A stretch of DNA of 42,015 nt, from the IMG/VR virus record IMGVR_UViG_3300014720_000062, positions 1-42,015 of that record. One strand, written 5' to 3'. Each line of letters opens with the position of its first letter. The first letter of the stretch is position 1. Source of the DNA: a virus. Made by a program: the position numbers and the translations under genes. Shown piece after piece: positions 8,231 through 15,429 of this stretch. The notes below the pieces were generated by a model. It did no database searches. It had not been told where the DNA came from and was given only the letters and a program-made list of their open reading frames with translations.

Positions 8231-8410
8231 TCACGTGGAACGGGCGGCGTTTCGCCGCCGCGGCGGTCCGGCACCCGGTTTCCAAGACCGGCGCGGCTCG
8301 CGTTCCGCGCGGCCAGAGAAGATGAACCACGCTCCCCACAGCAACGCACCGGGAAGCCCAACACAAAACAACAGGATGCCGAGGATCGTGAGGACGGTGT
8401 CGGGGTTCAT
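8231..8410 (-). CDS. Small membrane protein at the end of the early operon
   Basis: A 59-residue protein with one strong membrane helix (VLTILGILLFCVGLPGALLW) and a very basic, Arg/Pro-rich C-terminal tail. I chose the ATG at 8410; a TTG at 8428 would add six residues. It lies between the Mor-type gene and the left late promoter. Function unknown. Confidence 0.55.
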   Translation of the reverse strand: MNPDTVLTILGILLFCVGLPGALLWGAWFIFSGRAEREPRRSWKPGAGPPRRRNAARST

Positions 8411-8438
8411 CAAGCTCAAGCCTATCAAGTTTCGAAGC

Positions 8439-8849
8439 CTAGTCGAACAGCGGCCCGGGGCCTTGCCGCCGCGCCTTGCGCACCATCCTCACCCATCGCC
8501 GCGTGCACTGGAACTCGCGCGCGACCTGGTTGTGGCTGCCGGGATGCTCCTGGATGGCGCGCATGCGGGCGGCGGCTTCCATGCGCCGGCCGAGCGCCGT
8601 CGGCACCTCGATGTTGCTGCCGCCGTAGAGCCGGCTCAGCACGGCGGCGATCTCGCGGCCGAGCGCCAGCAGGAGCGGTGATCGCTTGCGCGGCCGCACC
8701 GGGACCGTGACCTGCAGGCCGCCGAAATGGTGCATCAGCTTCTCCGCCGCCTCGAAGCCCAGCTCCTCGGCCAGCGCCCGGGCGGCGCCGCGCAGCAGGG
8801 CCATGCGCGGATCGGGGCGGGGATCGGGTCGGGGATCGGGCGCCGTCAT
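8439..8849 (-). CDS. Mor/C-family late transcription activator
   Basis: A 136-residue protein with the two parts of Mor: an N-terminal dimerisation region (LAEELGFEAAEKLMHHFGGLQVTVP) and a C-terminal helix-turn-helix (GSHNQVAREFQCTRRWVRMV). Mor and C dimers bind dyads upstream of promoters lacking a -35 box and recruit RNA polymerase. This is the only member in the window and is near the end of the early operon, so it probably serves the role of both Mor and C and acts on the matching late promoters. It overlaps the preceding stop (ATGA). The N-terminus has three PDPR repeats. Confidence 0.85.
   Translation of the reverse strand: MTAPDPRPDPRPDPRMALLRGAARALAEELGFEAAEKLMHHFGGLQVTVPVRPRKRSPLLLALGREIAAVLSRLYGGSNIEVPTALGRRMEAAARMRAIQEHPGSHNQVAREFQCTRRWVRMVRKARRQGPGPLFD
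8809..8844. repeat. Three 12-bp tandem repeats at the 5' end of the Mor-type gene
   Basis: GGATCGGGNCGG occurs three times head to tail, the last copy with a diverged end. It encodes the PDPR repeats before the conserved Mor core. As 12 is a multiple of three, copy changes alter length but not frame. Confidence 0.8.
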
Positions 8850-9361
8850 GCTGGCCTCCCGAGCCGATGCAGGCGGTCGCGCAGCCGCACCTTGTGGACG
8901 ACCGGCAGCGAGCCGGCGAGCTCGTTGCAGCGGGCGTGGGCCAGCGCGCAGTTCTCCGCGCGCCGCGGGCCGTTCCAGGCGCGCGCCAGCAGCTCCTCGA
9001 TCGTGACGTCGTCGCCCAGCGGCCGGCCGCAGTAGAAGCAGTCGGGCCCGTCGCGCAGCCGCAGCTCCGCGCGCAGCCCGTCGAGCCCCTTGCCGGCGTG
9101 CCGCGACGCGCCGCCGAATGGCCGCCAGGCGCGCCCAGCCACGAAGGCCGCCGCCGCGGTGGCTACATCGGGCCCGCGGACACTGATGCCGCGCTTCTTC
9201 GATCGCGCGACCAGGTTCTTGCGGCCGTGCACGGCGAAGCGCAGCAGCTCGCCCGGCACCGGCGAGATCTCGTCGAGCAGCATGCAGCCGCTGTCGAGCA
9301 GGAACGCGCGGAACCGCTCAATCGCTGCCGGATCGTCGAACAGGGCATAGGCGCCGCTCAT
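8846..9361 (-). CDS. HNH-endonuclease-like protein, possibly without a catalytic His
   Basis: A 171-residue protein. The C-terminal part has a zinc knuckle (CFYCGRPL) and the second half of an HNH fold (ENCALAHARCNELAG). The segment VTIEELLARAW aligns with TIEHLL of related phage proteins as I recall them, so the first His of HNH appears to be Glu. The N-terminal half (about 1-90) is an unknown domain. The protein may be an inactive nuclease that binds DNA, or the family may use another residue. Confidence 0.65.
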   Translation of the reverse strand: MSGAYALFDDPAAIERFRAFLLDSGCMLLDEISPVPGELLRFAVHGRKNLVARSKKRGISVRGPDVATAAAAFVAGRAWRPFGGASRHAGKGLDGLRAELRLRDGPDCFYCGRPLGDDVTIEELLARAWNGPRRAENCALAHARCNELAGSLPVVHKVRLRDRLHRLGRPA

Positions 9362-9380
9362 GCCGCGCGCGGCTCGCCGG

Positions 9381-10022
9381 TCATCGCCGCCGAGCCTCCC
9401 GGCTCGCGTGCCGCAGCTTCGCCAGCGCGAGGATCGCCTCGCGCACCTCGGGCGCGGCCGCCGAGTAGTCGAAGCCGCGGTGGCCGTTGAGATACGGCAG
9501 CGCCGCGCGCGGCATGAGCGTCCAGTTCGACGGATCGGTGTTCTGCCTGTCGTTGTCGAGGCACTTCAGGAACATGCCGGGCGGCACGGGACCGTTGGCC
9601 TTCTCCCAAAGCCAGCGGTGCTTCAGCACGTAGCGCCGCTCGAAGCCCGTGTGCGGGTTGGTCTGGTCGACGCTGATCTCGACAAAGCCGTCCTGCGACA
9701 GTCGCTCGTGCCCGAGATACTTCGTGTTGTGCGGCAGGTTGCCCTTCCTGAACTGCGTCCTGCGGGAATTCGGATGCCGCCCGCCCCGGCCCGGCGCGCA
9801 CTTCACGCCCTTGTTCGCCGGCACGATGCCCTTCTCGAACCGCCCGGTCTGCCCGGTCTTCCAGCCCTTGCGCTTGCGCAGCGAATGGAGGTGCACTGCC
9901 GTCACGTCGCCCCGCCGGAAGCGCGCGCGAAAGGCGCGGAGATAGTCGGCGATCGGCAAGGTCCGGTTGTCCTCCAGCCACGCCAGCTCGGCAGCGCTGT
10001 AGGCGATGCGCCTGCTCTTCAC
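9381..10022 (-). CDS. HNH-type DNA-binding/endonuclease protein
   Basis: A 213-residue protein starting at a GTG that overlaps the preceding TGA. The N-terminus (SAAELAWLEDNRTLPIADYL) is a Myb/SANT-like helix-turn-helix, the middle is basic (RKGWKTGQTGRFEKGIVPANKG), and the C-terminal part has the HNH_3 layout HRWLWEKANGPVP...CLDND...TDPSNW. The usual HH pair of this motif reads KC here. Proteins of this type are common in early regions of Mu-like phages. The role is unproven. Confidence 0.7.
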   Translation of the reverse strand: MKSRRIAYSAAELAWLEDNRTLPIADYLRAFRARFRRGDVTAVHLHSLRKRKGWKTGQTGRFEKGIVPANKGVKCAPGRGGRHPNSRRTQFRKGNLPHNTKYLGHERLSQDGFVEISVDQTNPHTGFERRYVLKHRWLWEKANGPVPPGMFLKCLDNDRQNTDPSNWTLMPRAALPYLNGHRGFDYSAAAPEVREAILALAKLRHASREARRR

Positions 10023-10297
10023 CTGGCGCCTCCATCCTCGGCGTCCTGGGACGGCAACGCCGGCGCCTGCTTGAACACCTGCGACAGCATCGGCTTGATC
10101 TTGTCGCCGTGGTTGGCGACCAGCGTCGCCGCCTTCAACGCCGTGTCGGCGTTGCGGATGATCTGCTCGCTGACCGCCACGACGGCGTCGGCGCGCTTGA
10201 CCTCCCGCTCGATCTGCTCGGCCGACAGGCCTTCCTCGGTGAGCCTTTCGAGCTCGGCGAACAGGTGGTTGTTGAGATCGATCAATCTGTTCTTCAT
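10019..10297 (-). CDS. Conserved early protein with long helices
   Basis: A 92-residue, mostly helical protein (MKNRLIDLNNHLFAELERLTEEGL, in part). It resembles a small protein often found next to the HNH gene in Mu-like phages; no function is known to me. It is translationally coupled to the HNH gene by a 4-bp overlap. Confidence 0.7.
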   Translation of the reverse strand: MKNRLIDLNNHLFAELERLTEEGLSAEQIEREVKRADAVVAVSEQIIRNADTALKAATLVANHGDKIKPMLSQVFKQAPALPSQDAEDGGAR

Positions 10298-10330
10298 TTC
10301 GGACTCCGTCGTGGGTGAATGCCCGGCCGA

Positions 10331-10642
10331 TCAGACGGCCATCGCGGCCACGCGCGCGATGCGCTTGGCCGCCGTGAAGTGCTCCTCGATCTCCTGGGCG
10401 GTGAAGCCGCCGCCCTTGAGATCGTCGATGGTGATGCAGCCGGTCGCCGCCACGGTGCGGGCGATCAGCTCGGCCATGCGCGCCCGCACCAGCGTGCGCG
10501 GCTCGGGATCGGGCAGCTTCATGAAGGGCGCGAGGCCTGCCGGCACGATCGGCCGCACGACGCTGCCGGTGACCTGGTCGAGCAGGTGGCCGTCGATTGG
10601 CGTCGAGGGTGGCTTCGGCGGCGGCTTCAGGTAGACGACCAT
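10331..10642 (-). CDS. Early hypothetical protein with helix-turn-helix-like C-terminus
   Basis: A 103-residue protein with a Pro-rich start (MVVYLKPPPKPPSTP). The C-terminal half (TGCITIDDLKGGGFTAQEIEEHFTAAKRIA) has the spacing of a helix-turn-helix. The ATG overlaps the preceding stop as ATGA, which fixes the start. Not otherwise recognised. Confidence 0.65.
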   Translation of the reverse strand: MVVYLKPPPKPPSTPIDGHLLDQVTGSVVRPIVPAGLAPFMKLPDPEPRTLVRARMAELIARTVAATGCITIDDLKGGGFTAQEIEEHFTAAKRIARVAAMAV

Positions 10643-10989
10643 CAGGCGGCCTCCCCGAGCGGCAGCGTGCAGGGGCTCCGCCGCCGGCGCCGCGCCGACG
10701 GCTTGCCGTCGATCGGCCATCGATGGCCACGCGCGAAGATCTCGACGCCGGCGGTCGGGTGCCTTCGCAGCCACCTGATGAAGGCCTCCAGGGCGTCGAG
10801 GCCCCGCGCCTGGTCGGGCGCTTCGGGCACGCCCGGCACGAGCAGCGTCGTGCCGTCGTAGGCATGACGCGAAGTGCCATCGATGAGGTCCCGAAGGCGC
10901 TTCGACCGGCCGCGCGCGATCGGCAGCGCGCCCTTCGGGACCGAGCGGCCGAAGCCGATGCGGCCGGTGGCCCAGCAGTAGGCGTACAT
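10642..10989 (-). CDS. Early hypothetical protein
   Basis: A 115-residue protein (MYAYCWATGRIGFGRSVPKGALPIARG) similar in type to small phage host-takeover proteins of Mu-like phages. It keeps ATGA overlaps with both neighbours. The C-terminus is Arg-rich (SARRRRRSPC), suggesting nucleic acid contact. Function unknown. Confidence 0.65.
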   Translation of the reverse strand: MYAYCWATGRIGFGRSVPKGALPIARGRSKRLRDLIDGTSRHAYDGTTLLVPGVPEAPDQARGLDALEAFIRWLRRHPTAGVEIFARGHRWPIDGKPSARRRRRSPCTLPLGEAA

Positions 10990-11228
10990 CACGCCACCTC
11001 CGTGAAGGTGCCGTCTTCGTGCGCGCGATAGCCGCCGCAGGTGTTCACGCCGACCAGCAGCATGGAGCTGAGGCGATGCGCGTCCTCGTAGGAGATGTCG
11101 TCGCCTAGGTCGCAAACGAGATTTCCGTTGGCGTCGACGATCTTCCAGGGGAAGTCGCCCTCGATGTTCCAGGGCAACGGCCGGCCGGGGCACATGGCGG
11201 CGAACCGGCGCTGTGCTTCGGTTGCCAT
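10989..11228 (-). CDS. Early hypothetical protein
   Basis: A 79-residue protein containing GRPLPWNIEGDFPWKIVDANG and a repeated acidic/aromatic pattern. The ATG overlaps the stop of the GapR-like gene (TGATG); a GTG one codon earlier is possible. No family recognised. Confidence 0.6.
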   Translation of the reverse strand: MATEAQRRFAAMCPGRPLPWNIEGDFPWKIVDANGNLVCDLGDDISYEDAHRLSSMLLVGVNTCGGYRAHEDGTFTEVA

Positions 11229-11494
11229 CACACCATCCCCAGCGCGTGCTTGTAGGTGTCGAGCAGCGTCTCGGCTTCCGACCGATCGGCCGCATCCATC
11301 GACCGGAGCGACACGATCTTGCGCATGGTCTTGACGTCGTAGCCGACGCCCTTGGCCTCGCTGTAGACGTCCTTGATGTCGCCGCCGAGCGCCTTGCGCT
11401 CTTCCTCGAGCTTCTCGATCCGCTCGATGAACGACTTGAGGCGATCGGCCGAGATCGGGCCGGCCTTGGTCTTCTTGCTCACTGCTTCGGGCAT
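11228..11494 (-). CDS. GapR-like DUF2312 protein
   Basis: An 88-residue protein that is a clear DUF2312 member: the helices RLKSFIERIEKLEEERKALGGDIKDVYSEAKGVGYDVKTMRKIV (seen in successive pieces) match the family signature. GapR of Caulobacter is a tetrameric clamp that binds AT-rich, overtwisted DNA and aids replication elongation. A phage copy beside GemA suggests a role in DNA topology or takeover of host replication during replicative transposition; that link is inference. Confidence 0.88.
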   Translation of the reverse strand: MPEAVSKKTKAGPISADRLKSFIERIEKLEEERKALGGDIKDVYSEAKGVGYDVKTMRKIVSLRSMDAADRSEAETLLDTYKHALGMV

Positions 11495-11495
11495 T

Positions 11496-12125
11496 TCATG
11501 CTCCTTCGGTTTGAGAGGGTGACTTGTGGCGATGGCCGAGTTTCAGCCTGCGCAGTGCGCTGCCCGCGAGATTGGCCACGTCTCGCTGGCGGGCTTCGGT
11601 TTCCCTGCCGCAGTTGGACAGGGTGGAGATGTAGCCATCGACCGAGCCGCAGCCCTGGTCGCGGCATGCGAGCAGCCGGCGAAGCTGCTCGGCGATGACG
11701 GCACGCACGCCGTTGCCCTCGGCGCCGACGCGCTGGCACCACGCCTTGAGCGCCTCGACCACCTTCCCGGCCTCGCCGTTCGTGCAGAAGCGCAGCGTGT
11801 CCTTGCCGGTCGTGCGCCTGGTGAAGGCGTCGAGCGCCTTGTCGCGGCGGTCGGCGACCTCGTCGAGCTGCCACAGCGAGATCCACAGCGCCCGCGCCTT
11901 CTGGACGATCGGCCGACGATCGCCGGCCGTGCCCTTCGCCTTGTCGGTCCGCGTGAAGCCGTGGTTGTCGAACCACAGCATGACGCGCCGCGCGCCGGCC
12001 TCGTCGAGGTCGCGCGCGCTCGCCACGCCCGCCTCGCGCTTCAGCATCGCGCGATAGTCGTCGTCGTCGAGATCGAGCTGCTTCTTGGCGACGTGGATGG
12101 CGGCCAGGGTCCGGCGGTCGAGCAT
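11496..12125 (-). CDS. gemA: GemA regulatory protein, Mu gp16-like (DUF1018)
   Basis: A 209-residue DUF1018 protein. The start RRTLAAIHVAKKQLDLDDDDYRAML is the family signature, followed by the paired WISLWQLDEVADRRDKALDAF block. In Mu, GemA alters host gene expression through DNA supercoiling and cell-division genes. Its place between early genes fits. The ATG overlaps the preceding stop by one base. Confidence 0.85.
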   Translation of the reverse strand: MLDRRTLAAIHVAKKQLDLDDDDYRAMLKREAGVASARDLDEAGARRVMLWFDNHGFTRTDKAKGTAGDRRPIVQKARALWISLWQLDEVADRRDKALDAFTRRTTGKDTLRFCTNGEAGKVVEALKAWCQRVGAEGNGVRAVIAEQLRRLLACRDQGCGSVDGYISTLSNCGRETEARQRDVANLAGSALRRLKLGHRHKSPSQTEGA

Positions 12126-12400
12126 CAGCCGCCCTCCCGCACGTCGTTGAAGGCCTCGACCATCGCCGGCCAGTCGAGGCCGATCTCGCGGAAGTGCCGC
12201 ACGATCGCCTTGAACGTGTCGGCGTCGACGCGAACCGCGCCGGCGGCCGCGTCGACCGCGATCACCTCCAGGACGGCGGCGCGCAGCTCGGCGACCGCGT
12301 CGCGGAGCTGCTCGCGCTGGCGGTTGTTGCCGGCGAAGCGCATCAGCTCGCGGCTCTTGCAGTCGACCTCGAGGAAGGCGCCTAGGAGAGGGTGCGTCAT
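12125..12400 (-). CDS. Early hypothetical protein, helical
   Basis: A 91-residue protein with a central helix (NNRQREQLRDAVAELRAAVLEVIAVD) and a C-terminal segment ending in WPAMVEAFNDVREGG. The start is set by an ATGA overlap with the upstream gene. No family recognised. Confidence 0.6.
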   Translation of the reverse strand: MTHPLLGAFLEVDCKSRELMRFAGNNRQREQLRDAVAELRAAVLEVIAVDAAAGAVRVDADTFKAIVRHFREIGLDWPAMVEAFNDVREGG

Positions 12401-12681
12401 TGCACGGGCCTCACTTCGTCGGTGGCGAAGGCGCGTGTGCCGAGCGCGTAGTGAAGCCTCGTCGAGACGAGCATGCCGACCGTGTTGCAGATGTCTTCCT
12501 CGGTCTGGCCGGGCGCAGCGCCGGCGACGATCATGCCGACCGCCAGTGCCGCCAGGACGTTGATGCGGGTCGAGAGCGCGGCGTCGACCGGCTCCATGGC
12601 GCGCAGCACTGCGACGGCGAAGGCGCGATGCTCCTCGTTCCACTCGGCGGGCAGCGGCACCTGCATGTGGCGGTAGGTCAT
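12397..12681 (-). CDS. Early hypothetical protein with hydrophobic middle
   Basis: A 94-residue protein. The middle (INVLAALAVGMIVAGAAPGQTEEDIC) is hydrophobic enough for a weak membrane segment but may be a buried helix. It overlaps both neighbours by 4 bp. Function unknown. Confidence 0.6.
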   Translation of the reverse strand: MTYRHMQVPLPAEWNEEHRAFAVAVLRAMEPVDAALSTRINVLAALAVGMIVAGAAPGQTEEDICNTVGMLVSTRLHYALGTRAFATDEVRPVQ

Positions 12682-12929
12682 GGCCGGCTCGCTTCGGCGG
12701 CATCCACCGCCGCCTGGCTGGCATCGAGATAGGCCTTGCGGGCCTCCAGCCGCGCGTGCGGCAGGGCCCGCGCGGCGAGCTTCGTGCGGTAGGCGCGCCA
12801 GCTCCGCACGACATGGGCCTGCAGTTGCCGTGGGACGCGGCTCCAGCAGCTCCGGCACATCAGGTGGCCGCGCTTCGCCGTGCCGCCGCAGAGGGGCACG
12901 GGGCATGGCGTGCTGACCGGCCGGCTCAT
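12678..12929 (-). CDS. Zinc-knuckle protein, copy A of a tandem pair
   Basis: An 83-residue protein with four cysteines in the pattern CPVPLCGG...MCRSCW, followed by a helical basic tail. The upstream neighbour has the same pattern (CPVLTCSG...MCMACW) at the same place, so the two look like a diverged tandem duplication. Probably a nucleic acid or protein binding module; function unknown. ATG overlaps the upstream stop (ATGA). Confidence 0.65.
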   Translation of the reverse strand: MSRPVSTPCPVPLCGGTAKRGHLMCRSCWSRVPRQLQAHVVRSWRAYRTKLAARALPHARLEARKAYLDASQAAVDAAEASRP

Positions 12930-13165
12930 GACCGCACCGTCGCGGCCGCGCGGCGCGCATTCGCGATCGCCGTCTCCAGCCGCTTCTTGTTGCGCGCGGT
13001 CGGCTGGCGTCGAACCGCCTTCATGCAGGTTTCGACGGCGACGCGCTGGTAGGTCGGCAGCGCCGCCCAGCAGGCCATGCACATGAAGCCGTTGATGCCG
13101 TCGGCCGACATCTCGCCGCTGCAGGTCAGGACCGGGCAGACGATGCGGGGTGCCGTCGGGTTCAC
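12926..13165 (-). CDS. Zinc-knuckle protein, copy B of a tandem pair
   Basis: A 79-residue protein starting at a GTG that overlaps the preceding TGA. It shares with copy A the order CPV-x2-C-x-G, an MC-x2-CW knuckle, then a Leu/Val-Pro and a basic helical tail rich in Arg/Lys. The spacing between the cysteine pairs is longer than in copy A. Confidence 0.65.
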   Translation of the reverse strand: MNPTAPRIVCPVLTCSGEMSADGINGFMCMACWAALPTYQRVAVETCMKAVRRQPTARNKKRLETAIANARRAAATVRS

Positions 13166-13566
13166 GACCGGCCCTCCAGGCGCTTGCGCAGATCGTTCGC
13201 GAGGTTCTGTCGGCCGAGGCTGGGGGTCGCCAGCTCGAGCGCGATGTCGGACACCAGCGCCTGCATGTCGGGCGTCAGCGACTTCATCGCCGTCACGGTC
13301 GCGTTGAGGCTCGGCTCCTGGAGGAGCTGCAGGCTCTTGATCGCCTGCCCGAGCGTGCGGAGCTGGTCGCCGGCGCTGCCCTGCTTCAGGCGCCCGCCGG
13401 CGATCCAGCCGGGATAGAGCCGCTCGCGCATCGCCAGCTCGCGCTGCAGCTCGCGGACCTGGCTGGCCAGCGCGCCGGGGGCCAGCAGCTTGGCGGCCGG
13501 CGTGCGGCCGGGCGCCGGCGTGGTGCTGCCGTCCTGATGGACGAAGGGCTTCTGGTCTTCGGGCAT
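13162..13566 (-). CDS. Early hypothetical protein
   Basis: A 134-residue protein with a polar N-terminus (MPEDQKPFVHQDGSTTPAPG) and a helical remainder (ALASQVRELQRELAMRERLY). No family recognised. It is separated from the next upstream gene by 57 bp, one of the few gaps in this operon, and no promoter was found there. Confidence 0.55.
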   Translation of the reverse strand: MPEDQKPFVHQDGSTTPAPGRTPAAKLLAPGALASQVRELQRELAMRERLYPGWIAGGRLKQGSAGDQLRTLGQAIKSLQLLQEPSLNATVTAMKSLTPDMQALVSDIALELATPSLGRQNLANDLRKRLEGRS

Positions 13567-13623
13567 GGTTGCCTCGTTTGTGAGAGGGGGACGCGGTACG
13601 CGGACGCGACGAACTGCCGGCGG

Positions 13624-13824
13624 TCACTCCGCCGGCAGGAACTGGTCGAAGAATTTCGGGACGAGCTCGCTGTCGATCGCGGCGCGCAGCGCGGCGGCCG
13701 ACATGGGCGTGGCGACGGCATAGGCGAAGCCGTCGCGCACGCCATCGTTGCGATGGGGCACCTTGATCGAGATCTGCACGATCGTGCCGGCGGGGACGGT
13801 GCCCAGGAGCGGGGCGAGCGCCAT
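13624..13824 (-). CDS. Small early hypothetical protein
   Basis: A 66-residue protein (MALAPLLGTVPAGTIVQISIKVPHRNDGV in part). The beta-rich start and helical end FFDQFLPAE give no family. Its ATG shares one base with the preceding stop. Confidence 0.5.
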   Translation of the reverse strand: MALAPLLGTVPAGTIVQISIKVPHRNDGVRDGFAYAVATPMSAAALRAAIDSELVPKFFDQFLPAE

Positions 13825-14231
13825 CAGTGCACCGCCCGAGGCGCGGCCACCTCGCCCAGCATGCCGAGCGCCTTGTCGACCAGGCGCATCGTGGAGCCGA
13901 CGATGTGGGGCATGTCGCGCGACCAGGCAGAGATCATCTCGTCGCGCTGGGCGGCGCGATGGAGGATGGCGCTGGCGGCATGAGCGAGCAGCTCGCCGTC
14001 GGGCAACATGACCTGCAGCAGCATCGTGAGCGGCGGGCCCGGCAGCAGGAGGTCGGGCAGCGCGGCTTGCTTAAACAGCGCCGGTAGCCGCTGCGCGATC
14101 TGCTCGGCAAGGAACCGCTCTCCCAGCGGGGACATGGCGACCAGGCGCGCAATCCCGATCCCGGTCGACGACGGCGCCGGCCGCATGACGGTGACGAACA
14201 GCGTGGAGCCCTGCGGCAAGGGGCGGCTCAT
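13824..14231 (-). CDS. Early hypothetical protein
   Basis: A 135-residue protein starting MSRPLPQGSTLFVTVMRPAP. The middle (LLLPGPPLTMLLQVMLPDGELLAHAASA) is hydrophobic but broken by prolines. It overlaps the TetR-like gene by 4 bp. No family recognised. Confidence 0.55.
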   Translation of the reverse strand: MSRPLPQGSTLFVTVMRPAPSSTGIGIARLVAMSPLGERFLAEQIAQRLPALFKQAALPDLLLPGPPLTMLLQVMLPDGELLAHAASAILHRAAQRDEMISAWSRDMPHIVGSTMRLVDKALGMLGEVAAPRAVH

Positions 14232-14569
14232 GTGCTGAGCCTCCCGAACACGGCGGCGCGCACGATGCGGCTGCAATCCTCGGCGCAGGGCCACGGGCCG
14301 TTCGGCATGATGCGGGCGAGGATCATCGCCTGCGTCGTGTCGTCGAGCGCCAGCTCCCAGGCGTGCGCGGTGCTCTCGAAGTGATTGTAGAACGAGCGGC
14401 AGGTGACGCCGGCGAGGCCGGCGATCTTCTCGGCGCGCGGCTGGAACTCGCCGCGGGCCATCAGGGACCGGACGGCCTGCAGGATCGCGGCGTGGCTGCG
14501 ATCGTAGGCGAGGTTGTGGCGCCGTGTCGGCGCGGCGTCGTCGATCGACGCGAGGGCGATGCTGGTCAC
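14228..14569 (-). CDS. Short TetR-type DNA-binding protein
   Basis: A 113-residue protein consisting almost only of a TetR N-terminal domain: YDRSHAAILQAVRSLMARGEF, then the helix-turn-helix AEKIAGLAGVTCRSFYNHF (about 46-64). Full TetR regulators have about 200 residues with a ligand-binding domain, which is missing. It may regulate phage or host promoters without an effector. Confidence 0.7.
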   Translation of the reverse strand: MTSIALASIDDAAPTRRHNLAYDRSHAAILQAVRSLMARGEFQPRAEKIAGLAGVTCRSFYNHFESTAHAWELALDDTTQAMILARIMPNGPWPCAEDCSRIVRAAVFGRLST

Positions 14570-14581
14570 GGGTCGGGCCTC

Positions 14582-14728
14582 CTAGTGCTTGATGAAGTCG
14601 AGGGGAGCGCCGCGGCCGGCCGCGGCCGTGCTGACGGCGATGTGGACGCCCAGCCGCTCGGCGTGCGCGAGCGGCAGGCGGCGTGGGCGCGCGAACAGCC
14701 GCGCGACCAGGTCGAGGAGGCGTCTCAC
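14582..14728 (-). CDS. Possible 48-residue early protein
   Basis: An open frame starting at a GTG that overlaps the upstream TGA, the same coupling used by other genes here. The product (VRRLLDLVARLFARPRRLPLA, in part) begins with an amphipathic basic helix. Coding is plausible from the overlap and tight packing but unproven. Confidence 0.4.
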   Translation of the reverse strand: MRRLLDLVARLFARPRRLPLAHAERLGVHIAVSTAAAGRGAPLDFIKH

Positions 14729-15009
14729 GGCCGCCTCCCGCGCCAGCGGCCGATGTGGACCACGACGCGGCCGGCCGCCGGCTCCTCGGCCTCGAGCTGC
14801 TGGTAGAGGATCGCGGCCGCGGTGGCGGCGCCGTACATCGGCACGATCTCGGGCCGGCGCCGGCGCGCGTCCTCCATCGCCTCGGCGAAGTCGCGCGTGC
14901 GTTCGAGCAGCTCGCGATGCGAGGACAGCACCTCGAGGAGCTGCTCGTAGGTCGGTTCGGGATGGGCATCGAGCGCCGCGAGCGCGGCGCTGCACTGAGC
15001 TGACAACAT
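14725..15009 (-). CDS. Early hypothetical protein
   Basis: A 94-residue protein with a long helix (YEQLLEVLSSHRELLERTRDFAEAM) and a C-terminal basic end. No family recognised. Confidence 0.55.
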   Translation of the reverse strand: MLSAQCSAALAALDAHPEPTYEQLLEVLSSHRELLERTRDFAEAMEDARRRRPEIVPMYGAATAAAILYQQLEAEEPAAGRVVVHIGRWRGRRP

Positions 15010-15015
15010 GACGGG

Positions 15016-15429
15016 TCACTCCCTCGGGCTGGAGGTGTCGGGTTTCGGATGCGGCGACGAGGACGGGGACGGCCGCGTGCGCTTGTGGGGACAGGTCGGG
15101 CAGCTCCGGTGGAGCTGCACGCGGACGGGATTGGCGGCCGAGAACGGCCGCTTCTGGTTCTCGAGGCAGAGATCCACGCCGATCTCGCCCAGCACCGGGC
15201 AGACGACGGTGGTGCCCATCAGGGCGCCGCGCACCTTCTGCTCGACGTTGCCGAGCCGCGCCTTGTATCTGCGCCGCACGACTTCGTTGATCGTGGTCTT
15301 GGAGACGCCGATGCGGCGCGCCGTGGCGCCCTGGCCGCCGCGGTCGCATTCGTCGGCCAGCGCGACGATCCAGTCCGGGATCGCCTCGCCCCACGCCTTG
15401 TGGGCCTCGTCGAGAGTGTGGCGGCTCAT
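15016..15429 (-). CDS. HTH protein with C-terminal cysteine motif
   Basis: A 137-residue protein. Residues about 30-55 (GGQGATARRIGVSKTTINEVVRRRYK) form a helix-turn-helix; the C-terminal part has CPVLGEIGVDLCLENQKRPF and a CPTCPHK knuckle. This combination recurs in early regions of Mu-like phages. A regulator is likely, target unknown. ATG overlaps the upstream stop. Confidence 0.65.
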   Translation of the reverse strand: MSRHTLDEAHKAWGEAIPDWIVALADECDRGGQGATARRIGVSKTTINEVVRRRYKARLGNVEQKVRGALMGTTVVCPVLGEIGVDLCLENQKRPFSAANPVRVQLHRSCPTCPHKRTRPSPSSSPHPKPDTSSPRE

